Source: Auxenochlorella pyrenoidosa (lineage: Eukaryota > Chlorophyta > Trebouxiophyceae > Chlorellales > Chlorellaceae). From it: a DNA stretch of 34,163 bases. The notes beneath the pieces were generated by a model. The model was not told where the DNA came from. It ran no database searches and saw nothing but the letters and a program-made list of their open reading frames with translations. The position numbers and the translations under genes are program-made. This document shows, in pieces, positions 20,396 to 31,000 of this stretch. Numbering within the stretch: the stretch's first letter is position 1; each line of letters begins with the position of its first letter. The DNA lies in contig KQ482066.1 of the NCBI GenBank assembly GCA_001430745.1, forward strand, positions 226,423 to 260,585. Direction: 5' to 3'.

Positions 20396-21661
20396 TTACT
20401 CAGCATCGACGCCCTCGATCTCCTTCTCGCCCTCTGTACCCACCCCTGCACTGCCTGCCTCCACCTCGACCGCCTCCACTTCTGCCTCCGTCTCTACTGG
20501 AGATGCAGCAGCCCCCTCTACAGGAGCCGCCTCCCCAGCAGAGGCCTCCTCTGCTGCAGCCTCCTCTGCCTCAGCCAGCAGGGGCAGGGGAGGCGCAAGA
20601 GCCGGGACAGCCTCATCATCTGCATCCTCACCCTCTGCCACCAGCGCAGCGTCGTGCTCGGCAGAAGGCATCTCCGGGGCGCATGGCGAGGCCACAGTGT
20701 TCTGATTTGCCTCTGCCTTGGTGATGGCGCCTGCAGGTGCTGCGGTCTCTGCAAATGCTGCCAGGTCAGCGTCAACATCCTCCGCCTCTGCTGGTGCAGC
20801 TGTCACTGCGATAGCAGGCACCACATCCTGCTCCACCTCTGCTGTGACATCTGTCTCTGCCTCCCCATCCAGCCCTGCCTCTGCATCTGCCAAAGGCTCC
20901 GCCTCCGCCTCTGCCCCTGCATCTGCGCCCGTGCCGGCCTGTGCCTCTGGCGCTGGCTCTGCCTCTGCCTCTGCCTCTGCCTCTGCCTCTGCCTCCTGGA
21001 CTGCCTCGACGACCTGCTCTTCTGCAGCTGCAGGGGTAGGGGCCTGCTCTTGCTGCACCTCCTCCACTGCCGGCTCCGCTGATGCTGGCAGATCGGCAGG
21101 CACGCTGGGCATGGGGGAATCCTGCGCAGTAGGCTGCAGGCCCCAGCGGCTCTGTGGGCGGGGTGTGGCCTCGGCCACAATGCCGGCGTGCACGCTCTCC
21201 TCCATGGCAAGCGCCGCTGGCTCCTCTGCTGCCGCAGAGGCGGACAGCTTCTCTGCCCCAACGGGCTCGGCGCACTTGTCCTGCAGGTCAGGGAAGGTTT
21301 AGTAAATAGGGCTTGAACGGTCATCATTGCCTGGTGAGTGGCAGGGAGCTGCGCGCATGACGTGCCCACCAAGCCCAGCCAAATGGGGCTCACCGCCGCG
21401 GCGGCCAGCCTGGCAGCCAGGAAGTGCAGCGCCTTTTCCTTGGTTGCGTGTCCCTTCTTGGACAGGATGAGCTCGGTCAGGGCCTGCACGGGAGCAGAGA
21501 AGGAACCGTTGATAGAGTGCTTGCTGAGGGCGGCAGCGCCGCCAACGGGAGGACAGGCACGCGGCAGCGCTGGGGCTCACCTTTGCCACGGTTGGCCCCA
21601 CTTCTTGCAGCAAGGCGCGCAGAGCCTCCAGGTGCTGCGACACTTCAATCGTGGTGGCCAT
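20396..21661 (-). CDS. Acidic Glu/Ala-rich protein with a helical N-terminal domain
   Basis: Three exons, 21661-21581, 21483-21394 and 21280-20396, join in phase to 351 residues. The first about 60 residues look folded: MATTIEVSQHLEALRALLQE, VGPTVAKALTELILSKKG, HATKEKALHFLAARLAAAA, one or two amphipathic helix pairs whose boundaries match the exons. The remaining about 290 residues are very acidic, dominated by Glu and Ala with some Pro, Val and Asp, few basic residues and no membrane segment; the pattern EAEAEAEAEAE recurs, encoded by a hexanucleotide repeat. Such tails occur in chaperone-like, nuclear and cytoskeletal proteins, so the composition does not give a function. I do not recognise the N-terminal domain. 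The strong coding signal over three exons makes the gene itself likely. Confidence 0.82.
20955..20996 (-). repeat. Hexanucleotide repeat coding (Glu-Ala)n
   Basis: The plus strand shows GCCTCT repeated in tandem (five perfect copies plus diverged flanking units). On the coding strand this is AGAGGC, read as alternating Glu and Ala codons, and it lies in the acidic tail of the 351-residue protein. Copy number is likely to vary. Confidence 0.9.
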
Positions 21662-22087
21662 GGCGCGAGGCGGCTTCCGGCAAGCGGACCGTTCGACGTT
21701 GACTGAGCAACCAAGGGCGTGGCAGACAGCTGGAGCACCTTCAAAGCCGCTAAAGCGAGAAGCGGAGGCTATAGTGGGCTGCATTCGCTTTGCAGGTGCA
21801 TTGCGCTGTGGCCGCCACAGCGCATCCACTGCCACTCGCCTGCACCCCAGCTCTCAACCCTCTTTGCCGTATCCTGCTAGCTCTCCCCTGCCTGGAATCT
21901 GGGCTGCATAGGTGCAAGCGGCACACGCCTGGCATATTCCCGCCGCCGACGCTCAAACTCGGCATCTCGCCTGCCCGTGCCGGCATGGCTATGCTCATCC
22001 CGATACGCAGTGCTTCTGACCTTTTGACAGTTTTGGCCAATCAAATAGGAATCAATACAAGGTAAGCAGAACTAGAGGGTGTACCAG
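21662..22087. promoter_or_regulatory. Upstream region of the acidic protein gene
   Basis: 426 bp between the start of the acidic protein gene and the stop of the first GT47 gene, both minus strand. It must hold a promoter and a 3' untranslated region. No TGTAA on the minus strand and no exon were found. Confidence 0.45.
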
Positions 22088-25000
22088 TCAGTAAAGAAGT
22101 CCCTTCAAGCTCTCGTACCTCCTGCGCAGCGACAGCAGCGTGTACTCAAATGCCTGCCCGCCCTTCTCAACGTTCCAGGCAAACGCCTTGTGGTACCGAA
22201 GGGCATTCTCCAGCAGGCGGCGGTACTGATCATCCGTCACAGACCGCAGAAGCTCTCGCAGCCGCGGGAGGTCAGCGTTGTTCAGCCTGCATGCCCAGGG
22301 TGGGGCAGGCACACGCTGACAATTGTGTGCTCCTGGGGCGGAGCAGGGGGTGCACGCAGGGCCGGCATGCCGTACGGTTTCAGCGTAGCAAGCGGGCGGC
22401 AGCGTGCGGGGCGGCCAGGAGGCCGGGGCTCACCGCAGGCTGAATGTTTCATATGGCAGCACGTCCTCGTACGGCTGGAACACGTGCTCCTGCAGGGAGG
22501 GGTGGTCCACGGTCCAAGCCTGGAGTGCAGCCTCTGCCGAAGGGTGCATAGCTGGCCCGGGTGCGGGCAGCCTGACACCGCTGAGGTGATTGTCGCAGCA
22601 GCCGGCAGTGCGGGCGCGACAAAAGCAGCCGAGAGGGTTGTGCATGGCCACGCGCCTGCACTATCACCGGCACGCAGCCCGACAGCATCGCCTGGAGCAG
22701 GCGGTTGCCTGCAGGGGCAGGGCAGAGTGGCTCTCTCAGGGTGGCCCTCAGGCTTGGCGCGCGCAACCCCAGGACAGGAGCTCTTGGTGGGGCAATGTGG
22801 GGCAACCGTGCGGGGGCTCCGCAAGTTGCAGCACGGCGCCCAGACAAACCAGCATGGGCAGCAGCCAGAGCCATGCTGGCCGCCAGGTGGCTGCCTCAAG
22901 GGCTCACTCACCCCAGCCATGCCTGCGGGAGGGGCAGGGTGTATGATGGGTGGAGGTAGGGTGCAAGCGCATGAACAACGCAGGCGATGCAAGTTCGAGT
23001 CATCCCCCCGTGCGGTGCGCGCCTGGCTATTCCAGCTTGTCAACCAGGACTCGACCCACCATGCACTGCACTGCGAGCACCGAGCAGGGCAAGCACCTGC
23101 CCCACCGCTGCTCGGCCCTGCCCTGGCGCTCACCCAAACGGCGCCAGGCAGAACTTGGAGCTGCTGAGCACGCGCTGGTAGGCGGCGCCCACGCCCACAA
23201 AGCCCTCGACAAACTGCGGCGCAGGGCAGGGCGCGGCGCGACGGAGCAGCGCTTGGAATGTGCGCCCCCCTGTAGGCAGTGCCGGGACTGGGCCCTGCCC
23301 TCTTCCACTGGGGCCCATGCTGCTCAGCAGGGCTGGTGCCCTAAGCCAGGGGATCACCGTCTGCCTGCTTCAAAGGTTCTGATGTCTGACAGCAGCAAGG
23401 ACCCACGCATCACTCCCCTACATTTGTGCCTGCCCGGGCCCCAGGCCTGACCTGGAAGTCGGGGTCGTTCCACTCAAGCGTGAGGTTTTTCAGGATCTGC
23501 CGCGTCATGCCCCTGTACGGGCAGGGCAGCCGTGTGCGCGGGAGGCTCAGCTCGGGTGGGCGGTGGCATGGAGTGGGTGTTCGGGCAGAAGACTGCTCTT
23601 TGCCCGCCTGTTGCCCCGGTCACCCTGCTGGGCAGCATCCTTGCTCAGGTGGCGGCGCGCAGCACACCCTGCAGCTTTCGCTGCGCTCGCGCTTGCGCTC
23701 GCGCTTGCACTCACGAGTATGAAGGATCCTCTGGCCGCACGCCTCCCGCAAAGAAGAGCATGCTGCAGGGGCAGGGCGAGAGGGGGGCCTCGGCTTGAGT
23801 GCGACCGCCCTTGGGCGCAGGCCTCTACTCTTCACGCATGGCATGCGCATACTATGGGGCTGCCATCTGGGCACGCCCAGACGCGCCCAGCCCTCATCGA
23901 ACCCCTCGCCCAGGCCCCCACTCAGGCCCCCCACCCACCGCGTCTTCATTTTCAGCAGCTTGTCCAGCGACAGCTTCCCCAGCCCCGCCAGGAACACGCC
24001 GTCGTTGGGGTCGTGCGGCACCGCCGCCACGTCGCGCAGCGGGTGGAAGCAGCCGAAGTCGGGGTGGCCGACGTGGCCCACCGGGCCGTGGTTGCCGGGC
24101 GTGGTGTGGTGGCCAAAATGCACGATGCGGATCAGGTGCTGGCCCAGCCCGGTCAGCCCGCAGGCGCCGCGGTCGGCGGGCGCCCACTGCAAGGCGCACG
24201 GCGGCGGGGGCGGGGGGAAGCAGCGCTGGGCGCAGCTGGGCGTGCAGAGCACTCTGGCATCGCAATGTGGGACGCAGGACAAGCAAGCATATTAATGCTT
24301 GAGACGTGGTGGGCAGCGAGTGCTGGTGCAAGGCAGACAGGCAGGCAGGCCAGCTGTCAACGGCTGTCTGGGTCCCGCCCCCATTCCGTGCCCGGGCACT
24401 TGCCACAAAGTGGTCCCTCCCCCCGGTGCGATTCCACCAGGGGTAGTTCTGCTTGATGTGGTCCAGCAGCAGCTGCATGTGCTCGTTCAGGGAGCCGACG
24501 TTGCCTGCAGCAGGCGGGGTGCAGAGCGGGGCCCGTGGCCCTGTGTCTCTCTCTTTGGAAGAGGGACGCGCCAGTCCCCATGCTGTCCCCGCATGGAGCA
24601 GGCAGCTCACCTGAATATGAGTACGAGAATGATGGAACGAAAAACAGGTTGGCCTCCTGCATTGCATTGCAACGTGTGGTGTGCGCGTTGTGTCAGCCGC
24701 CGCGCTGCGCAGCCGCCCATGCCGCGGGCTCCGGCCAGCCAGTCGGACGCCGTGCTCGCAGCCCCTGCTGCCGCAAGCTGCCCCGTTGCAAGTCAGCGCA
24801 CCTCTGGGTTCTCAGTCCGCACGGGGCTGGTGAGGAACTGGTCCATGAACTGCAGACCGAGGGGCGGGTTGCCCGCGGGTCGGGAAAGGCATGCCCTTAG
24901 GGCGGCGCGGGCCGACAGGGTGCAAAGACTTTTTGAAAATAAGTTTTCTTCTGGAGAGTCCCAAGACCCCGCTGCCACGTCGATTATAAAGAAGTGCTGA

Positions 25001-27738
25001 AGATAGCATTACATTTAGCGTTGGCGTGCCTGCTGCCGCAAGCCGTGCTTCCAGCTGTCTGCCGACTTTGGGCGATCCAGGGGACGGAATGATCGGGGCA
25101 GGAGGCCTGGACAAAGCACCTTTCCCTTGACACCACTCTGGCCAGCAGGCCTCCTCCTGGCGCGCACCTCTTGGTATGCTATGTATATCGGGTCGTGCGT
25201 TGTGAAGCCGTAGAACACGGCGTTCTCAAACTGACGGCCAGGAAGGAGGGGACAAGGCGGGGCCGGGTGAGAATGGGCGTGGCGAGGGGTGGTGTGGAGG
25301 CAGGCCTGGCTGCCAGGACAATGCCTAAGGGGGGGAGTGGGGAGGTCGGCGGCCAGGCCAGTGTGCCGCAGACCACAAAAGCCAGCCACTCACAGCCAGC
25401 TGGGTGTTCAGGTCGTACATGTAGATCTTAAAGTTGACGGGGCTGGGGCGCGAGAAGTTGGCGGGGTACACCTTGCTGCGGGTGCAGCCGATGCTGCGGG
25501 CGGGAAAGGGCGGGACGCAGGCACAACTTGGAAGATGCGATAGAGCAGCTGCATGCAGCGCACCCATCAGCCTGTCTGCTGCATGCGCGCAAGTACACAC
25601 AAAGCAACTGGCGGATGAACATCCCGGCCGCGCACCTGAAGAAGGGCGGCTTGCAGTGGCAGAACTGGTCGATGCACTTGCCGTGCCCTGCGCGGAAGGC
25701 GGAGCGATGCCATGATTAATCGTAACGCCGCCTGCCAAAAAAATCAGCACAATGCCTCTGAGTGCGCGCTCGGATCACAAGGCTCTTGTCATGGCAGTCG
25801 GCCAGCCACCCACCCGAGCAGCCCTTGTAGCAAAGGTTCTGCTCGTGCTCGCACCGGGCGCCCTGCTAGCAGTGAGCCAAGGAAACAAAACAGCCTGGTT
25901 GAGAACAGCCCGGTTGGTACGCTGGTCTCGCAGCGCACGAGCGCGCCTTGCCTGCTTGGCATCTACTACGCTAGGTTGGGCAGCGCCCTGTGCGGCTGCC
26001 TGCTTCCCTGGCACTGCCCCTATCAGGGCACCCCTCTCTGCAGCCCGGGAGCGCTGCACGACGTGTCACCAGGAACTCCCATGCATGCTGGCAGTGTCCG
26101 GAGCAGGGATAGTGCAGTGAGGAGCGTGGTGGGCGAGCACCTGGAGCCCCTCACCGAGAAGCCGCGGTGGCAGCGACAGAAGCCGGGCCCCTCGGCCTGC
26201 TCCCGGGGGCGCACGCAGTACCTGCGGCGGCGGGGCGGAACACATGGCATCTTGCATCGTCGGCTGGGCAGGGCCGCACTGTTCAATCGTTGGCAGGCCC
26301 GCCTGATCCTTGCGCTGCCGCCGCCACGCTCACAGCCTGGCATGCATGCAGGCGGCGGAGCATGCATCAAGGCAGCCCGCCCCGGTGCCCACCCGCGAGA
26401 GCTGCAGCCCTTGGGGCACAGCGACATGGGCACGTTCATGCCGTCGCCGCCGCGCTGGTACAGCGCCTCGCTGCGGGAGAAGGCAGGGGGAGCGAACGAG
26501 CGTCAGCGCCTCGCCAGCAGGCACCACCTGACAGCGCTGCAGGCGCCGAGAAGCAGCGGCGACCTGCGCTGGACGGCGCGCCCTCGCAGCGGCACAGCGC
26601 GGCACACAGGGCGGCCCGGGCGTGCCGCACTCCAAGCCACCCCCCCAGCGGGCGCGCACGTGCAGTTGATGGGAGCCGCGCCCTCCTTGTGCGTGCTGAA
26701 GCACTGCACGTTCCTCTCCTCTGGCTCAGGGATGGTAGAGTACTGCTCGTCGGGGGGCACCCCCTCGCGCTCATAGCACGCCCGCTCCTCATTCCGCAGC
26801 GCGTACCCGTACCCATGGCCTGCGGTTGTGGTGGCTAGGGAGCCATGCTCTGTGGCTCCGGCGCACGGACGCTGCGATGCGCCTGGCGCTTGGCGTGGTG
26901 CTGGTGGCATGCAGCGTCGGACGCGGCTGTGCACGAGGCGACCCGAGCCTTCCCGTGTGCCTGCAGCGCAGTGCAACCTGCCACCCACCCTGGCAGTAAT
27001 CGCTGCCCCCGGATGTGCGCAGGCAGAAGTACTCCTGGCAGCGCCTCTGGCACTCGCACGATTTAGTGATCACGGTGCCGCAGTTGGCTGCGGTGCGGGG
27101 CAGGGGGGCGGGGGCGGGGTCCGGCGCAGACAGTGGCGACGTGAGCAAACATGGCTGTTGCATTCGGCTGGCGCTCTAGAGCACAAAACATTGCTGCTGA
27201 GCGGAGTGTGGAGTCTGCTTACAAGCAAATCCCATGGCACGTTGAGGGCATCGGATGCCGGCGGCAGTCGGTGGCACTCCAACCGGGACACTTACGAGGC
27301 CCTCCTGGTGCTGGTCGGCAGGGATTCAGAAAGTCAACTTCGCAGTTGGGACCAAGGCGTCCAAACGGGCACCTGCAGGGCTTGACGGTGTTTTGACATC
27401 AGGAAATGAGAAGCCCAGGCAGGCGGCAGACAGTGGCAGCAGCGGCGGCAGCAACAGGTAGGGCAGCAATCCGGGCACTCGCCTGCATTTTCCGTCACCG
27501 CCACAAGTCCTGCATGCATGAGAAGCAGAGGGAAGTCAGACCAGCGAGACAGGCGGAGAACGACAAGTGAGCGAACCCTTGCAAGCGGTGCGCACCCGTG
27601 GCGGCTGCACTCCGGATGACATTTGGGCGGTCCGACTTCCGTGCGCACCCACGCCTTTCCAGCCGCAGGCAGGGCGGGAGCGGCCAAAAGGAACAGGGCC
27701 ACAGGCAGCAGCCAGGGCTGCCGCAGCCTGCCAGCCAT
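22088..27738 (-). CDS. Exostosin-type GT47 glycosyltransferase with three EGF-like modules (copy A)
   Basis: Exons: 27738-27596, 27509-27483, 27372-27296, 27087-26989, 26819-26660, 26470-26393, 26221-26155, 25862-25814, 25687-25636, 25493-25394, 25230-25168, 24849-24802, 24656-24611, 24504-24404, 24186-23939, 23762-23715, 23512-23452, 23213-23134, 22922-22912, 22708-22656, 22489-22434, 22286-22088. In phase they give 621 residues. A hydrophobic signal or anchor (9-27) targets the secretory path. Six-Cys EGF-like modules are at about 40-67, 187-221 and 228-254, with a Cys-rich segment between the first two. The GT47 domain starts at KIYMYDL (273) and has PWWNRTGGRDHFV (about 358-370), VHFGHH, LFFAGG, SSKFCLAPFG and GNRLLQAMLSGCVPVIVQ. 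GT47 enzymes transfer sugars in the Golgi; sugar and acceptor are unknown. Introns 2, 14 and 20 start with GC. The gene lies 293 bp downstream of copy B. Confidence 0.93.
22405..22493 (-). repeat. 89-bp near-identical patch shared with copy B (28387-28475)
   Basis: It differs from 28387-28475 by one base over 89 positions, covering all of exon 21 (22434-22489) and about 29 bases of the following intron. Surrounding introns are not alignable by eye, so the identity is local. Confidence 0.85.
22912..22922 (-). other. 11-nt microexon (exon 19 of GT47 copy A)
   Basis: GCATGGCTGGG between AG and GTGAGT. It is needed to join FCLAPFG to GNRLLQ in frame, adding Gly-His-Gly-Trp and the first base of the next Gly codon. 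Copy B has the same 11 bases at the same place. Confidence 0.88.
23683..23706 (-). repeat. Two 12-bp tandem units just inside intron 16 of GT47 copy A
   Basis: The plus strand reads GCGCTCGCGCTT twice, ending two bases from the GTGAGT donor (23709-23714) of exon 16. In the transcript the donor is followed by an alternating AAGCGCGAGCGC repeat. Copy B lacks it at the matching intron. Confidence 0.7.
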
Positions 27739-28031
27739 GCCCAGGGCCAAAGGCAGCGAAGATCCCAGTGCGGATCAGCGCGGGGGGCATGTATCGAGCA
27801 TGTCGGCGCCACGGCGCTGGCGTCATCAAGCACAGCGCAGGCAAAGGCAACAGGTTGTTGTGGCGGTGTCCACAAGTGCAATCGCCGATGCTTCACTCCA
27901 CCTGCGCTCGGTATGTGCACACCAAGCCAGTGCGAGGCCTTGTGCCTGGTGGACCAGCTTCTCCCAGCAATTGTTGGGTTGCACATCAAGTATTGGACAG
28001 TCATGACGAACAGGAGGTCTGACATGCGGGG
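27739..28031. promoter_or_regulatory. Spacer between the two GT47 genes
   Basis: 293 bp separate the stop of copy B from the start of copy A. It must contain the 3' untranslated region of B and the promoter of A. No TGTAA and no TATA box stand out. Confidence 0.5.
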
Positions 28032-31000
28032 TCAGTAGTACATCGCCTTCATGTTCATGTGTTTTCTTCGCAGGCTGGCGATCGTGAAGTCGAACGCCCG
28101 CCCGCCCTGGCCCACCGCCCAGCTGAAGGCCTTGAAGTACCGCAGCACGCCCTGCAGCAGCTGCCGGTACTGCTCCTCCGTCACCGACCGCAGGGTCTCG
28201 CGCAGGAAGGGCAGGTCCTCGTTGGTCACCCTGCCGGGGAAGGGCAACGGGCGGGCACAGGCCGACAGCTCGATTCAGCCAGTGGGATGGGAGCGGCGGG
28301 GGTTCGGCACTGTGAGAGGGCAAAGCAGGGGGCTGGTGGAAGCCGGCCTGCCGCGCAGTGGCGGTGCAAGCAAAAATGCAGCAGCCTGCGGGGCGGCCAG
28401 GAGGCCGGGGCTCACCGCAGGCTGAATGTTTCATACGGCAGCACGTCCTCGTACGGCTGGAACACGTGCTCCTGCGTCACCCAGGAGCAGGGGCGGGGAG
28501 CAAGGGAGAGAACGATCGACATCATGGCTGCCTTGCTGAGGCAGAGGAGAGTCGGCAATGTCCAGGGCAGCGTGTGTGCTTGTGCTGGACAGTGCCAAAC
28601 GGCGACCCGCTCACCTGCACTACCACCGGCACGCAGCCCGCCAGCATGGCCTGGAGCAGGCGGTTGCCTGCACGAGCAGGCAGGACAAGGCTCAGCAGAC
28701 CTGTCTGGCTAGGCCAGAACCAGACAACAGGGCAGCGTGTGCAACCACTGTGCAAGCAACGGAGGTGCAATACGGCAAGACTGTCCAAAGGCTGAAGGTT
28801 GGCAGCCGCTCAGCCAGGCCCTGGAAGCGCATTCTCGCTCACCCCAGCCATGCCTGCACGGCAGCAGAAAGGGCTGGCAGTGCGGGTGTGGACACCGCGC
28901 ACAGAGGTGTGTGGGCGCATGGGCCAACTGCTGGCGCACCAGCTGCATGCCCGCAGCCCACCCCAAGCATCAAGCTCACCCGTAGGGCGCAAAGCAGAAC
29001 TTGGACTGCCGCAGGCGCGTCTCGTACTCGCCGCCCGTGCCTTGGCTGTTGAACTGCGGCAAGGTGGGGCGTGGCAGCATGGGGCCGGCAGGAGGGGTGG
29101 CCATCAGCGCAGGCGTGTGCAGCTGTTGTTACCGCGTGCGAAGATAGGCCGAAGGCACAGGCGGTGTAGGGAAAGTGCCTGCCAGGCTTACATCTATCTC
29201 AGGGTCAGACCACTCCTTGGCCAGGGCAGACAGCGCCTGCCGCGACCAACCCCTGCAGCAGGTGCAGCTCAATCACGGCTTGGGCGGTTAGGCGTGACGC
29301 CGCAGCGCAATGATGCATGCGCAAGGCGCTGGCGGGCAAGACAGTTGCCCACGCAAGGCAGCGCCACAGGCCTGCACCCCTGCCCTGCACCCAGGGCCCA
29401 GCGAGCTTACGAGTACTCTTTCACGTTCTCCAGCACGCCCCCAGCAAAGAACAGCAGCCTGCAGCAGCAGGCCATGGAATGTGGAGGCAGCTCACGCTCC
29501 ACATGTGCATCACATTCTGGGCACGGCGGAGCCACGCTCGCAGCCTTGTTGCCTGTGCTGTGTGCTCGCCGGCTGCCGCCCTCACTTGTTCTTGCCAGCT
29601 ATCAGCTCGTCCAGCGTCATGTTGGCCGTGTTGAACGTCCAGCTGGCATCTGGGGGCCAGTGCGGCACGGTGACCACGTCTCGCAGCGGGTGCAGGCACC
29701 CATACTCTGCGCACAGGTGAGGGGGGTTGCTGCGCACGGAGGGTCGGGCAGTGCGCCGCTGTCCCCGGCTTCCCGCCCCCACTTGGCATCCCCGTCCACA
29801 TCGCCTGGCTGCCAGCATGCGCCCCTGGCTGGCAAGAGCCCCAGGACAGAGGCAGGCCACCTGCCGCCCACCCCGGGGTCGGGGCTGCAAGACTGGCCTG
29901 CGTCCTGCTGCCGAGGGGCCCGCCAGCCGGCACAGCGGCTCACCAGGGTGGCCCAGGTGCCCCATGGGCGGGTGGTTGTCCTTAGTGCTGTGCCCGCCCC
30001 AGTGCACAACCTTTATGGGCTGCTGCGCGATGCCCGCCACGAAGCAGGCGCCCAGGTCCCCGGGCAGCCACTGCGGGGAAGGGCTTGCGGGCAGCGTCTG
30101 TGGCAGGCGCCAGGCGGGGCAGAGAGTGTGGCGCGTCCTGGGCGCAGGGCGCGCTCCAGCCCGCTGGGCGGCTCACCAAAAAGTGGTCCTTCCCCCCCGT
30201 CCTGTTCCACCAGGGATGCGCATGCTCGATGTGCTCCAGCACCAGCTGCATGTGCTCCTGCGGCGAGCCCACGTTGCCTGCGCGCAGCAAGTGGCGGGGC
30301 GCCACGCAGCAGCACTCTGCGCCCTGCAGCGCTTTGCGTGCGCATCCCCGTGCCGACATCCCGTGCACTCCAGCCACGCCAGCATCCAACCCCACCCCAC
30401 CCTCTCCCCAGCGCACTGCTGTAGCTGTACACAAAAGATGGAATGTAGAACAGCGACGCCTCCTGGAGCAAGAAATGAGCACCACAGTGTCAGGTCATTT
30501 AGGCCTACCCAAAGTGAAGAACAGCTGCAGCCATGCCGGGTCGCAGCTGCCATGCAAGCAAGGAATTGCTTGCCGCACCTCTGGGTTTTCAGTCCGCACA
30601 GGGCTTGTGAGGAATTGCTCGAGGAACTGCGCCGAGGGGCGAGCGCAGATGGAGGGAGGGTATGCAAGTGAGCGCGTCGTGTGCGTCTGGCGTGCGCCGA
30701 CGCTCGTCACGGCAGCGCATACAGCACGGCCCGGCCGCGTCCCAAGGCAGCCTGCTCCCACGCACAAACTGGTATGCAATGTAAATCGGGTCGTGCTGGT
30801 GCCAGCCCACGCTGTAGGCGTTGTCGTAGGCAAGCTGGACCGGAAGCTCGTACCTGGGGGGAGAAAAAGCAGGGTGCAGGAAAGCTGAGACAAAGTGCAG
30901 GCAGGCGCGGGCAGCAGGGTGCGGGCGAGCTGGGGCGCTGAGCAGGCAGGCGCGGGCGGCAGACAGCCCAGTTGTCAACTGACCAGGCGCTCAGCAGCAG

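Noticed and set aside
22985..23015. Second T-loop-like string (GTTCGAGTC) on the plus strand
   Set aside because: The stem does not pair correctly and no other tRNA arms are present; it is in an intron of GT47 copy A.
22079..23167. 362-codon plus-strand open frame opposite GT47 copy A
   Set aside because: It is antisense to exons 18-22 of the GT47 gene and shows no domain or conserved block.
28799..30424. 541-codon plus-strand open frame opposite GT47 copy B
   Set aside because: It is antisense to several verified exons and introns of a recognisable gene and has the composition of a shadow frame.
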